NCBI GenBank assembly: GCA_934193545.1
Contig: CAKPVL010000004.1
Span: 1 to 51,955 of the forward strand
Origin: an uncultured Granulicatella sp.
GTDB taxonomy: Bacteria > Bacillota > Bacilli > Lactobacillales > Aerococcaceae
Direction: 5' to 3'
Length of the DNA: 51,955 bases
The notes under the pieces were generated by a model. The model saw only the letters and a program-made list of their open reading frames with translations, did no database searches and had not been told where the DNA came from. Positions 16,621 through 25,846 of the stretch are shown piece after piece (the first letter of the stretch is position 1; each line of letters starts with the position of its first letter). The position numbers and the translations under genes were made by a program.

Positions 16621-19600
16621 TTCCAGAGAAACCAAAAGGATTACAAGCAACACCTGATCAATGGAAAGCTATTGCCACTCGGGGAAACAATCTTCTTGTT
16701 TCTGCCTCAGCTGGTTCAGGGAAAACGAAAGTTCTTGTAGAACGAATCTTGATGCATATTCAAGAGGGGATAGACATTAATGAATTGTTAGTAGTGACCT
16801 TCACGGAACTTGCAGCAAAGGAAATGAAGGAGCGTCTTCGTTCTAAATTAGAAGAAGCGATTGAAAAATCAACGGATGAAGTTCTTCAACAACGTTTTGC
16901 GAAACAATTGCAACTCATCCCTTCGGCTATGATTTCAACAATCCATAGCTTCTGTATGAAAGTAATTCGTCGTTATTTCTACTTAGCGGGTATTGATCCT
17001 GTATTTACGATGATGGATGAAATCGAAGGTCAGCTACTACAAGAAAAGGTATGGAGAGCCCTAGAAGAAGAACTTCTCGAACATCCTGAATACGAAGAAG
17101 TATTTGCGACATTCTCAAACGACCGTTCAGACGATGGCATTACGAATACTGTTTATCGTTTATATCAATATTCACGTTCCAAAAGAGAACCTAAAACGTG
17201 GCTATCCAATTTAACAGAGAACTATGCAGTTAGAAGTGATTATGCTTCAACACCTTTCGTTAAAACGTACGTAAAACCAGCACTCATCGAGGAATTAAGT
17301 TACCTTGTTACTCAATATGATCAACTTCTTAAAGATATCGAACTTCTTGGAGCTCCTAAGCAGCAAGCTGTATTAGAAGATGATTTAGACTTTGTGAAAG
17401 CAGTTCTAGTGCATATCCAAGAAGAATCCTATGTTTTTGCATATCAGACATTCGAAGATCGAAAATTCAAGAACTGGTCTACAGCTAAAGTGGATGAATC
17501 GGTTAAAGAAAGTCTTGATGAGATTAAAGCGATTCGTGAAGGATTGAAAAAAGATTTCCAAAAAATCAAAGAGGATTATTTTGCGATTTCTCCAGAAGTT
17601 CAGCTGCAACATATGACGAACGTAAATCGAATTCTATCGAAACTTTCAGATATTGCGGTGATGTTCTATGACCGATTCCAAGATGAAAAACATCAGTTAA
17701 ACAAGCTTGATTTCTCAGATTTAGAACATGATACTTTGAGAATTTTGACGAAATTAGATCAAAATGGTCAAAAGATTGCTTCAGAATACTATCAAAACCA
17801 CTTTAAAGAAGTCATGGTAGATGAGTATCAAGACGTTAACCGTGTCCAAGAAGCGATTTTAGAGCTTGTAAGTAAGCCCGATAACCGTTTTATGGTAGGC
17901 GACGTGAAACAATCTATCTACGGCTTCCGTCTTGCAGATCCGTCTTTATTCCGTGAAAAATACGAAGCGTATGCCGAAGGAAAGAGTGGGGAGAGAATTG
18001 TTCTAGCAGAGAATTTCCGTTCTAGAGATGAGGTTCTTTCCTTTACGAATAAAGTATTCCAACAAATTATGAATAAAGAGTTGGGACAAGTGGAATATGA
18101 TGACGTTGCTGCATTAAAAACAGGAAATCTTTCATATTCTCAAGATGACGACAAATCCAGTGAAATTATTTTAATTGAAGATGTGGATTTAGTTGAAAAC
18201 TCGGATGACCTAGAGGATGCTGAAGGATTCGAAAAGGTAGAAAATGAGATTCATTATGTTGCACAACGCATTCAAGAGATGATAAAGACACCTTTTGAAG
18301 TGATGAATGATAAGGCAGATGCAAAACGTCCAGTAACTTATGGAGACTTTGCTATTCTTTCATCTACAAAGAGTAACAACGATAAGATTGAATCAATTTT
18401 TGCTGCTTACGGAATTCCTGTAAACGTTCAAAAGGCACAATCATACTTTAAACGTACAGAGATTACGACAATGGTTTCTTTACTAAAAGTGATTGATAAT
18501 CCACTACAAGATATTCCGCTAGTAGCTGTATTACGCTCTGGACTTGTCGGACTAGATGAGATTGCATTGGCGCACATTCGTAAGTCATCGAAAAATACAA
18601 GTTATTATGAGGCTGTTTGCCAGTATGTTTCAAGCTTTGAGCTTCAAGAAGTCGATTATTATGATTCTAAGCAACAATTAGCGCTTAAAGAACGTCTAGA
18701 AGACTTTTTAACACTATTAAATAAATGGAGAGACAGCGCAAATAACGAATCCATCGCACAGTTAATCTGGGAAATTTATATGGATACGCATTACTTGGAA
18801 TATGTTCATGGTCAGTCCAATGGTGCGCAAAGGGCTGTGAACTTGCATGCGTTATATGAACATGCGCATCAATATGAATCAAGTAGTTTTAAAGGTGTTC
18901 GTAACTTTATCCGCTTTATTGAAGCTCTTCAAAAGAAAGAAAAAGACTTAGATGAAGCACCGATTGCAACGGATTCAAATGCTGTTCAAGTGATGACGAT
19001 TCACGCAAGTAAAGGGTTGGAATTCCCAGTCGTATTCTTAATCGATACGAATCGTAAATTCAATATGCAGGACTTAAAAGCATCTATCATGTGCTCAGAT
19101 GAAATCGGTGTAGGTACAAATTACTTTGATTTAAATACTCGTATTACGTATCCAACTGTACAAGCTGTAGCCACAAGAAACTTCGAGAAAAAGAAATTGT
19201 TATCCGAAGAAATGCGTAAATTGTATGTAGCAATGACGCGTGCACGTGAAAAGCTAATTATTGTCGGTACGCTTAAAAACTATGAGTCATTTAAGAAGAA
19301 ATACGCCTTTTTAACTAATGAATCTAGCGAAATTCTACCATATCAAGCCCGTTTCAAGAGTGGCACATTCCTTAACTGGATGCTACTGAGCGCTATTCGG
19401 GAACAATACAAGATTACTCCTGAAATTGTTGCAAAACCGGATATTGTAACTAAGAGTCAGCAATATATTCGCGAAATCAGTGGTAAAGAAGTCTTCCATG
19501 AAGATTGGCATGAATACTACAGTGAAGCTGATTCTCCACGTGAATTGAAGTCTCGAGTACAACAAATGCTCCAAAAAATTCAGCAAAACTATCAATTTGA

Positions 19601-20312
19601 AGCTGAAAGTAAAACAACAAGCTATCAAAGTGTTTCTGAATTGAAACGGGTGCTCGAAGATCCAATCATCGAAGAATTAGCGCAAAATAGCATGATAGAA
19701 GAGGGGAGAAGAGCTATTTACCTCTCTCCTACATTAGAGAAACCACGCTTTATGGAAACTGCTTCAGCATCGGTTTCTGGCGCACAAAGAGGTAGTGCTC
19801 TTCACTTGTTAATGCAGAAGGTTGACTTCACAAGTGACATTACATTAGATTATTTAGAACAATTACTTCGAAGTTTAGTGGAATCCAATGAAATTACACC
19901 AGAAGTTGCTGCAAAAGTTCCAGTGACACAAGCATACGAATTCTTCCAATCATCATTCGGTCAATGGATTGTGCAAAATTCACATGCATTAGCACGTGAG
20001 CAAGCATTTTCATATGTACTAGAAGCCAGTGAATTCTTTAAATCGATTCAGACTGATGATTTGATGATGATTCACGGGATTATCGATGGATATATCGAAT
20101 TAGACGATGAGATTGTCGTATTTGACTATAAGACGGATTATGTCGTGGATTCTACAGAAGGAATTCAAAGCGTAGTACGTAAATATAAAGATCAATTAAA
20201 TATATATGCAGATGCATTGAGTATCAGTTGTAACAAAAAAGTTACAAGAAAAGTTCTATGTTTATTATCCATTAATAAGAATATAGATATAGATACATTA
20301 AATGCTATATAA
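16617..20312 (+). CDS. rexA: RexA, helicase-nuclease subunit of RexAB (AddA-type)
   Basis: UvrD/Rep superfamily 1A helicase fused to a nuclease; unwinds and degrades DNA ends until Chi, then supports RecA loading. In 1231 residues: Q-motif ATPDQWKAI, Walker A AGSGKT (32-37), motif Ia TFTELAAKEM, motif II VDEYQDVN (near 400), GDVKQSIYGFR, motif V MTIHASKGLEFPVV (near 795), motif VI KLYVAMTRAREKL, and the C-terminal nuclease FDYKTDYV (Asp1170, Lys1172). All are intact. Translation is coupled to rexB by a 4-base overlap. A wobble-rich hairpin (20321-20350) follows the stop. Confidence 0.97.
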   Translation: MIPEKPKGLQATPDQWKAIATRGNNLLVSASAGSGKTKVLVERILMHIQEGIDINELLVVTFTELAAKEMKERLRSKLEEAIEKSTDEVLQQRFAKQLQLIPSAMISTIHSFCMKVIRRYFYLAGIDPVFTMMDEIEGQLLQEKVWRALEEELLEHPEYEEVFATFSNDRSDDGITNTVYRLYQYSRSKREPKTWLSNLTENYAVRSDYASTPFVKTYVKPALIEELSYLVTQYDQLLKDIELLGAPKQQAVLEDDLDFVKAVLVHIQEESYVFAYQTFEDRKFKNWSTAKVDESVKESLDEIKAIREGLKKDFQKIKEDYFAISPEVQLQHMTNVNRILSKLSDIAVMFYDRFQDEKHQLNKLDFSDLEHDTLRILTKLDQNGQKIASEYYQNHFKEVMVDEYQDVNRVQEAILELVSKPDNRFMVGDVKQSIYGFRLADPSLFREKYEAYAEGKSGERIVLAENFRSRDEVLSFTNKVFQQIMNKELGQVEYDDVAALKTGNLSYSQDDDKSSEIILIEDVDLVENSDDLEDAEGFEKVENEIHYVAQRIQEMIKTPFEVMNDKADAKRPVTYGDFAILSSTKSNNDKIESIFAAYGIPVNVQKAQSYFKRTEITTMVSLLKVIDNPLQDIPLVAVLRSGLVGLDEIALAHIRKSSKNTSYYEAVCQYVSSFELQEVDYYDSKQQLALKERLEDFLTLLNKWRDSANNESIAQLIWEIYMDTHYLEYVHGQSNGAQRAVNLHALYEHAHQYESSSFKGVRNFIRFIEALQKKEKDLDEAPIATDSNAVQVMTIHASKGLEFPVVFLIDTNRKFNMQDLKASIMCSDEIGVGTNYFDLNTRITYPTVQAVATRNFEKKKLLSEEMRKLYVAMTRAREKLIIVGTLKNYESFKKKYAFLTNESSEILPYQARFKSGTFLNWMLLSAIREQYKITPEIVAKPDIVTKSQQYIREISGKEVFHEDWHEYYSEADSPRELKSRVQQMLQKIQQNYQFEAESKTTSYQSVSELKRVLEDPIIEELAQNSMIEEGRRAIYLSPTLEKPRFMETASASVSGAQRGSALHLLMQKVDFTSDITLDYLEQLLRSLVESNEITPEVAAKVPVTQAYEFFQSSFGQWIVQNSHALAREQAFSYVLEASEFFKSIQTDDLMMIHGIIDGYIELDDEIVVFDYKTDYVVDSTEGIQSVVRKYKDQLNIYADALSISCNKKVTRKVLCLLSINKNIDIDTLNAI

Positions 20313-20319
20313 ATGTTTA

Positions 20320-20351
20320 TGCGCTCAGTGTTTTTTATAAACGCTGGGCGT
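20320..20351 (+). terminator. Hairpin after rexA
   Basis: GCGCTCAGTGTTT (20321-20333) pairs with AAACGCTGGGCG (20339-20350) using G-T pairs. There is no clear T-run, so terminator strength is uncertain. Confidence 0.45.
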
Positions 20352-20455
20352 ATTCGTTTATGATAGAGGATATAGAAACTTTTCAATATATAACTTAGTA
20401 TAATATATATTATGTAAACCTATATATGTATTCAAAATAGGATAAAGAAACATCA

Positions 20456-20484
20456 TTGCAATTTAAAGCCCCTCAACGTATACT
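20456..20484 (+). promoter_or_regulatory. Promoter of the DUF624 gene
   Basis: -35 TTGCAA (20456-20461), 17-base spacer, -10 TATACT (20479-20484), 33 bases before the start codon. A second TATAAT (20399-20404) lies further upstream without a good -35. Confidence 0.65.
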
Positions 20485-20517
20485 ATTAAAGTAATTAATT
20501 AATAAGGATGGTCTCAT

Positions 20518-21144
20518 ATGCAATATAATCAAGACAGCAAGTTCTGGCATTTTGCTACATTAGTTGCTGATTTTATTTTATTAAATCTTTTATTTATCGT
20601 ACTATGTATACCTGTTGTTACGATTGGTCCAGCAATTGCTGCATTAATCCATACAACACTTAAGCTTTCTGAGGACGAAAATCGTACACTTGTTAAGCCG
20701 TTTTGGAATGAATTTAAACGTGATATCACTAAAAAGATGCTTCTATGGATCGTATATTTAGTTCTAATTGCTGCTATGGTTTATATGGCTCAATTTTACT
20801 GGAATTTTGCTAATAATAATGCTGATTTATTTAGAATCATTGGTTTCATGTTATTTGTGTTATCAGCGTTGATTTTAATCGTAACTATTGTAGCTTCAAT
20901 TATTGGTCTCGCTATGACGACTCAGTATTTTAGCCCGATAAAACGTTTAGTAAAAAACAGTTACTTATTAATCATCGTAATGCCAGTTCAAGCATTCATT
21001 ATGGCAGCTGTTTTAGTAGCTGCAAGCTTATTCTTTATCTATCAAACGGTTCCTGTATTGTCATTTTTCTTAGTGATTGGCTTTGCAGCTGTTGCATATA
21101 GTTTTGCACCGTTAATTCGTGAAATTTTCACAAAGGTAAAATAA
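20518..21144 (+). CDS. DUF624 (YesL-like) membrane protein
   Basis: A 208-residue membrane protein of unknown function with an N-terminal block FWHFATLVADFILLNLLFIV, a conserved turn IPVVTIGPAIAAL, and about five membrane segments (18-45, 75-95, 105-130, 145-170, 178-195). The N-terminal pattern is typical of DUF624 (B. subtilis YesL), often found near carbohydrate transport genes or two-component systems; no such partner is adjacent here. It stands alone between its own promoter and a bidirectional terminator. Confidence 0.75.
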   Translation: MQYNQDSKFWHFATLVADFILLNLLFIVLCIPVVTIGPAIAALIHTTLKLSEDENRTLVKPFWNEFKRDITKKMLLWIVYLVLIAAMVYMAQFYWNFANNNADLFRIIGFMLFVLSALILIVTIVASIIGLAMTTQYFSPIKRLVKNSYLLIIVMPVQAFIMAAVLVAASLFFIYQTVPVLSFFLVIGFAAVAYSFAPLIREIFTKVK

Positions 21145-21159
21145 TAAAGTTTATAAAAG

Positions 21160-21197
21160 AAAACGACCTACAGAAATGCTCTGTAAGTCGTTTTTTT
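21160..21197. terminator. Bidirectional terminator between the DUF624 and phn genes
   Basis: AAAACGAC (21160-21167) pairs with GTCGTTTT (21187-21194), with an inner TACAG/CTGTA helix. T follows on both strands. Confidence 0.88.
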
Positions 21198-21214
21198 GTT
21201 ATTTAATAGATTTA

Positions 21215-22024
21215 TTAACCACGTGCTAAACGTGTACGAATCTTAGTAGATACAAACTCGATGAATAATACTAAAATGATTAATCCACATAAAATTGCCC
21301 CTACTTCATTCCATTTATAAGCACTCATGGCAAACATTAAAGGCGAACCGATACCACCGGCACCTACCATCCCTAGAACCGTCGCATCTCTTAAGTTCAT
21401 ATCAAAACGATAAATCACTGTTGAGATAAACGAAGGGATTAACTGTGGTAAGATTCCAAAACGAATCTTTTGATATAAATTACATCCGCTAGCGTCTAAT
21501 GACTCTAAAATCTTGTAATCTAAGTCTTCGATGGCTTCGATATAAAGCTTAGAAATCATCCCAATTGATGCTACAGACATAGTTAATAACCCAGTGAAGG
21601 CACCAGGACCTGTTACACGAATAAACATCAATCCATAAATTAATGTTGGTACAGTACGAATCGCCATGATTAATGTACGAAACACTAGTGCTACAGGTTT
21701 TGGAACGATATTTGTCGCTGATAAGAAAGCAAATGGAATCGCTAAAATCGAACCAACTAATGTTCCTAGAAACGCAATACAGATTGTTTCTAATAATAAA
21801 TACGCTACACCTTTATTAGACATATCGAATAAGAGTGTTGTATCAGGTGAAAAAATCCCTTTAATAATATTTTTAGAGATTTCTGCCCCGTTTTCAGGTA
21901 TTTTGCTTAATTCAATTGTTGTTCCAGACCAAGCAACAAGTGTTACAAGAATTAACACAACAATTAATTTTACGATCCAAGTACGAGGGGCTTTTTGATA
22001 TTGATTTAATACTGCTTCATTCAT
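21215..22024 (-). CDS. phnE: Phosphonate/phosphite-type ABC transporter permease
   Basis: Second membrane subunit of a PhnCDE importer. The 269 residues have about six membrane segments and the EAA-type cytoplasmic loop (EAIEDLDYKILESLDASGCN), which contacts the ATPase, followed by VGAGGIGSPL, a PhnE hallmark. The start at 22024 follows AGGAGGGG. It is last in the operon phnD-phnC-phnE-phnE, 12 bases after its paralogue. Such duplicated permeases usually form a heterodimer. Confidence 0.88.
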   Translation of the reverse strand: MNEAVLNQYQKAPRTWIVKLIVVLILVTLVAWSGTTIELSKIPENGAEISKNIIKGIFSPDTTLLFDMSNKGVAYLLLETICIAFLGTLVGSILAIPFAFLSATNIVPKPVALVFRTLIMAIRTVPTLIYGLMFIRVTGPGAFTGLLTMSVASIGMISKLYIEAIEDLDYKILESLDASGCNLYQKIRFGILPQLIPSFISTVIYRFDMNLRDATVLGMVGAGGIGSPLMFAMSAYKWNEVGAILCGLIILVLFIEFVSTKIRTRLARG

Positions 22025-22036
22025 AACGGTCCCCTC

Positions 22037-22855
22037 CTACGCTAATTTAGTACGTAAATAATAACTAATACTTTCGATAATAACTACAGTGAAGAATAAA
22101 ATCACTAAAATCATACCGACATTGCTATATTCACGCCATCCTAAGTTTTCGTTTAAGATAATCCCGATACCACCGGCACCTACATACCCAAGAATTGAAG
22201 CGTAACGAACGTTCCCTTCAAAACAGTATAAAGAAGATGCGATATATCCAGGTAAAATTTGAGGAATAATAGCATTAGAGAATGCTTTTCCTTTAGTTGC
22301 TCCTAGTGCTTCTGCAGCTTCGAAAGCGCCCATATCTACCGTTTCAATTTGTTCATACAGTTGTTTACCGCAATAAGCAAACGTATATGTCGCAATCGCA
22401 AATGTACCTGCAATTGTACCTAAACCGAAGATATAAGTCGCAATTAAGGCTGTTACTAATGTAGGTAATGTACGTACCACACTTAAGAATAAACGGCTTA
22501 AACTAATGATAAATTTGTTTTTAACTATATTGCTTGATGCAATAATTGCAAAAGGAATTACTAGAATCGAACCTAGTAACGATCCAAGTAATGACATCTT
22601 AATCGTATCAATCAATGGATCCCAGATAGAACTTGAATATTCCCAATTTGGTGGGAACATTTTACCGATAATAACGAAGAACTGGCCTCCGCGAGTCATC
22701 AATGTTTTTAAGTTAAAACCAGTAATCTTGCCTGCAAAGTACATTGCAACTAATAGTAAGATGGTAATAAAAATCACTTTAGAGCGTGGTTCTTTTACCG
22801 TTGTCCCGTTTTCTAATGTATATTCTTTCGGTGCGAAGAGTTTTTTAAGCTTCAT
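22037..22855 (-). CDS. phnE: Phosphonate/phosphite-type ABC transporter permease
   Basis: First of two PhnE-like membrane subunits. The 272 residues have a cytoplasmic N-terminus, about six membrane segments, the EAA loop EQIETVDMGAFEAAEALGAT and the VGAGGIGIIL motif. It is clearly paralogous to the downstream permease. Its start overlaps the end of phnC by 11 bases, which indicates coupled translation. Confidence 0.88.
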   Translation of the reverse strand: MKLKKLFAPKEYTLENGTTVKEPRSKVIFITILLLVAMYFAGKITGFNLKTLMTRGGQFFVIIGKMFPPNWEYSSSIWDPLIDTIKMSLLGSLLGSILVIPFAIIASSNIVKNKFIISLSRLFLSVVRTLPTLVTALIATYIFGLGTIAGTFAIATYTFAYCGKQLYEQIETVDMGAFEAAEALGATKGKAFSNAIIPQILPGYIASSLYCFEGNVRYASILGYVGAGGIGIILNENLGWREYSNVGMILVILFFTVVIIESISYYLRTKLA

Positions 22856-23606
22856 TTAACTCCTCCGCCTTTCCTTTATAAATTAGATCCAAGACTTCTG
22901 GTGTTACTTCTGAACTAGGACCATCATATACGATTTCACCATCTCTAATTCCGAGGATACGATCCGCGTATTCAAGTGCTAATTCAACGTGGTGAATATT
23001 TAAAAGGATTGAGATATTCATATCCTTGTTAATGCGTTTAAAGTCTTCCATAACGCGTTTTGCTGTCACTGGGTCAAGAGCCGCAACTGGTTCGTCGGCA
23101 AGAATAATTTCTGGATTTTGAGCCAATGTACGAGCTAAGGCCACACGTTGTTGTTGACCACCTGATAATTGGTCTGCACGAATAAATGCTTTATCTACAA
23201 TGCCAACTTTATCTAACGCTTCCAATGCATGTAATTTCTCTTGTTTTGTATAAATACCGAATAACGAACGGAAGAACGGAATATCTGGAACAATAGATGT
23301 CAATACATTTTTAATAACTGTTGTTCTTGTTACTAAGTTGAATGATTGGAAGATCATCCCAACCTTATTTCTACGGAATTTACGTAGAGATTTTCCTTTT
23401 AATTTCGTAACATCGATACCATCAACTGTTAATTTCCCTTCGCTAATATCTAGCATTCGGTTAATCGTACGAATTAATGTTGATTTACCGGCACCAGAAA
23501 GCCCGATAATCGATACGAATTCTCCTTGTTCAATTTCTAAATTAATATTTTTAAGACCTTTAACCCCGTTTGGATAAGTCTTAGATACGTTCTCGAATTT
23601 AATCAT
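22845..23606 (-). CDS. phnC: Phosphonate/phosphite-type ABC transporter ATPase
   Basis: ATPase that powers the PhnE permeases. The 253 residues contain Walker A GLSGAGKST (35-43), Q-loop MIFQSFNLV, signature LSGGQQQRVALARTL, Walker B IILADEP and the switch histidine in NIHHVELA. Length and the phrase GIRDGEIVYDG match PhnC. A terminator-like hairpin separates it from phnD upstream, so it may be made at a lower level than the binding protein. Confidence 0.92.
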   Translation of the reverse strand: MIKFENVSKTYPNGVKGLKNINLEIEQGEFVSIIGLSGAGKSTLIRTINRMLDISEGKLTVDGIDVTKLKGKSLRKFRRNKVGMIFQSFNLVTRTTVIKNVLTSIVPDIPFFRSLFGIYTKQEKLHALEALDKVGIVDKAFIRADQLSGGQQQRVALARTLAQNPEIILADEPVAALDPVTAKRVMEDFKRINKDMNISILLNIHHVELALEYADRILGIRDGEIVYDGPSSEVTPEVLDLIYKGKAEELNEA

Positions 23607-23623
23607 TTTATTGCCTCTCTCTC

Positions 23624-23654
23624 AAAAAAGGGTCAGGAGAAATATCCTAACCCT
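23624..23654 (-). terminator. Partial terminator between phnD and phnC
   Basis: On the minus strand AGGGTTAGGA pairs with TCCTGACCCT and is followed by T (plus positions 23654-23645, 23638-23629, 23629-23624). Placed within the operon, it probably allows excess PhnD over the membrane subunits. Confidence 0.75.
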
Positions 23655-23678
23655 CATTTGATATTCATTACAAATTTA

Positions 23679-24743
23679 TTAGTTACCTGATTTTAGTTTT
23701 TTAAGTAATTTTTGTGCTTCACGTTCTTTATCGTAGTCGCTAGCGTTAGCTTTCTTATAGCCTTTATGAGAGTAGATCTTGATAATTTCTTTACCTTCAT
23801 CTGTCTTAGCGATATTCATCATTGCGTTTGCAAATGCTTCTTTAAATGCATCGTCTACGATTGGAGAAGCTTTACTTACTGAAATTGTGTCATTGTAAAT
23901 GTCTGGAGTTACACCGATAACATTTGTTTCTTTGAAGATGTCTTCTGAACGACCGTAATCGCTAGTCCATTTCTTAGCGTAGTCATTACGAACGTCAGCA
24001 TAACCAACCATGATATCAATTTGTCCTGATGCTAAACGAGCTGCAGAACTTGCGTATGAGTCAGATTGTACAACGTTTTGTAAGTCAGAAATACCTTTAC
24101 CGTATTTATCTTGTAACCATAATGTTGGGTAAATATAACCTGAAGAAGATGAAGTTCCTAATACTCCCCATTTAGCAGAGTTTAAATCGTCCCAAGTTAA
24201 TTCTTGACCGCTGTTGATTTTCGCTGCTAATTCTTTCCCTTTTTCAGTAGGACCAGCAATGATTAAACCTTTATATGAAGTTGCTTGTTCTGTACCGCGC
24301 TTAGTTTCTAAGCCATCATTCCAGTCTTTAGGATTAGAAGAATCTTTTAATAAGTTATCACGTGTAGCTGTTAATAATACGTCAACTTCTTTGTCGTATA
24401 AAACATAAGTACCACCAGGTAAGAAACCTACATCCGCACTACCAGATGCTAATGCTTCCCCTACTGCGTCAAAACTTGTTCCGACAGTGATGTCCACGTT
24501 TTTAACATCGTAGCCTTCTTTAGCTAACTCTTTTTTCAATAATTCTTTTAATGGTTCTGTTGTTGTAACAATTGTTTCAGGGTCACGTGAAGGAACAAAA
24601 GCAACTTTTAAAGTATCGATTGTTTTTGAACCACTTTGACTTTGAGTTTGAGATGATTCAGAACCTGAATTACTTGAGCACCCTGCTAAAAGCGCTAATG
24701 AAGATAAACCAATTGCTAATTTAGACCAAAAAGACTTTTTCAT
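23679..24743 (-). CDS. phnD: Phosphonate/phosphite-type ABC transporter binding lipoprotein
   Basis: Captures the substrate outside the cell. The 354 residues start with a lipoprotein signal peptide whose lipobox LLAGC places the lipidated cysteine at 22, then a Ser/Gln-rich linker and a PBP2 fold beginning LKVAFVPSRDPETIVTTTEP, the PhnD-family ligand region, with SSSGYIYP and SGQIDIMVGYADV further on. The genes around it show import only: no C-P lyase, phosphonatase or phosphite dehydrogenase is present, so the substrate is not fixed by context and could be phosphonate, phosphite, phosphate or a phosphorylated metabolite. Confidence 0.88.
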   Translation of the reverse strand: MKKSFWSKLAIGLSSLALLAGCSSNSGSESSQTQSQSGSKTIDTLKVAFVPSRDPETIVTTTEPLKELLKKELAKEGYDVKNVDITVGTSFDAVGEALASGSADVGFLPGGTYVLYDKEVDVLLTATRDNLLKDSSNPKDWNDGLETKRGTEQATSYKGLIIAGPTEKGKELAAKINSGQELTWDDLNSAKWGVLGTSSSSGYIYPTLWLQDKYGKGISDLQNVVQSDSYASSAARLASGQIDIMVGYADVRNDYAKKWTSDYGRSEDIFKETNVIGVTPDIYNDTISVSKASPIVDDAFKEAFANAMMNIAKTDEGKEIIKIYSHKGYKKANASDYDKEREAQKLLKKLKSGN

Positions 24744-24809
24744 AAAAAAATATCCTCCTAAGATACGGTTATATAGTTAGAAATTAAGATATTCTTAACC
24801 CCTTTTATA

Positions 24810-24838
24810 ATATTACAAGACATATACGAAAATTACAA
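24810..24838 (-). promoter_or_regulatory. Promoter of the phn operon
   Basis: On the minus strand, -35 TTGTAA (24838-24833), 17-base spacer and -10 TAATAT (24815-24810). A second possible -10, TTATAT (24873-24868), lies upstream. Confidence 0.55.
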
Positions 24839-24917
24839 CCCATAACAATGTAAATATGAGCATTTTCATATAATTTACATATTTCAAACACTACAAATAC
24901 AATGTAAGCGCGTGAAA

Positions 24918-24945
24918 AACGAACTTTAAAATACGAATGTTCGTT
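24918..24945. promoter_or_regulatory. Inverted CGAAC repeat upstream of phnD (PurBox-like)
   Basis: AACGAAC (24918-24924) and GTTCGTT (24939-24945) form an inverted repeat with a 14-base spacer. Each half resembles a PurR box (AWWWCCGAACWWT) with the first C of CCGAAC replaced by A. It lies 80-110 bases before the likely -35. The regulator is not identified. Confidence 0.4.
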
Positions 24946-24954
24946 GTTTAAGGC

Positions 24955-24987
24955 AAAAAAAGAAACCTTCCACTTAAGGAAGGCCTC
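24955..24987 (-). terminator. Terminator of the ula operon
   Basis: On the minus strand GAGGCCTTCC and GGAAGGTTTC form a 10-bp stem with two wobbles, followed by seven T. Confidence 0.88.
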
Positions 24988-24994
24988 AATTTAA

Positions 24995-25846
24995 TTATTT
25001 ATTTGGAAAATGAGATCTTAAGAATTGGTTTGCAAACTTAATGTCTTCTAACCAGTTTTCTTGCCCTACGTACCAGAATTCACCAGTGAAACGATTTACG
25101 CCGATTGATAAGAATGTATTAACCATACGTTTGAAATCGATTTGGCCAGTACCAAATGGAATTTCACGGTAATGTCCAGGAATTGTTTCTTTTAAGTGAG
25201 CTGCAACAATATGCCCTCTTCCTAACTCGATATCTTCGTAGACATTTTTAGCACCAGGTTCTAATGATGCGTTCATTAAGTTACCTGAGTCTGGATATAC
25301 TTGTAAGTATGGTGATTTCACTAATTCAACAAAACGCATAGATTTTTCTACTGTGTTCATAAATGGAGTTTCCATTGTTTCAAAACCAAGAAGAATTCCT
25401 TTTTGAGATGACATTTCAGTAGCTTTCTTAAGGTTTTGAATGAAGTAATCAAGTGTTACTGCATCTCCTTCTTCATAGTAAACATCGTATCCAGCTAATT
25501 GGATAACACGAACACCTAAATCATCTGCTAATTGAATTGCTTTTTCCATGATTTCTAGACTACGTGCACGAGTAGCTTCATCGTGTGATCCAAATGGATA
25601 TTTACGGTGGCCACTTAAGCACATTGAACGAATTGGAACACCTGTTTCAAACATATCGTTTACTAATTGTTGGCGTTCTTCTTTTGTCCATTCTAGACGA
25701 CTTAATTTTTCATCAGTTTCATCGATACTGATTTCCAAAAAGTCAAATCCAGTTGCTTTAACTGTTTCTAACTTTTCTCTAAAACTAAGTGTGTTTGGCA
25801 TTGATTTTTCATACAAACCAAGTTCATAAAACTTTTTATTGTCCAT
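24995..25846 (-). CDS. ulaE: L-xylulose/L-ribulose 5-phosphate 3-epimerase, UlaE-type
   Basis: Converts L-xylulose 5-phosphate to L-ribulose 5-phosphate in ascorbate breakdown. It is a TIM-barrel sugar epimerase of 283 residues with the start [31 protein letters not shown] and [14 protein letters not shown] typical of UlaE/SgbU; metal-ligand Glu and His residues lie in GFETME, YPDSGN and AAHLKE. I chose the ATG at 25846, which overlaps the end of ulaF by 11 bases. An ATG six codons earlier is possible but would lengthen the overlap. Confidence 0.92.
   Translation of the reverse strand: MDNKKFYELGLYEKSMPNTLSFREKLETVKATGFDFLEISIDETDEKLSRLEWTKEERQQLVNDMFETGVPIRSMCLSGHRKYPFGSHDEATRARSLEIMEKAIQLADDLGVRVIQLAGYDVYYEEGDAVTLDYFIQNLKKATEMSSQKGILLGFETMETPFMNTVEKSMRFVELVKSPYLQVYPDSGNLMNASLEPGAKNVYEDIELGRGHIVAAHLKETIPGHYREIPFGTGQIDFKRMVNTFLSIGVNRFTGEFWYVGQENWLEDIKFANQFLRSHFPNK

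Noticed and set aside
24906..24920. TGTAAGCGCGTGAAA near the end of the ula operon as a CcpA site
   Set aside because: The left half fits, but the right half has three mismatches, and the position is far from the phn promoter.
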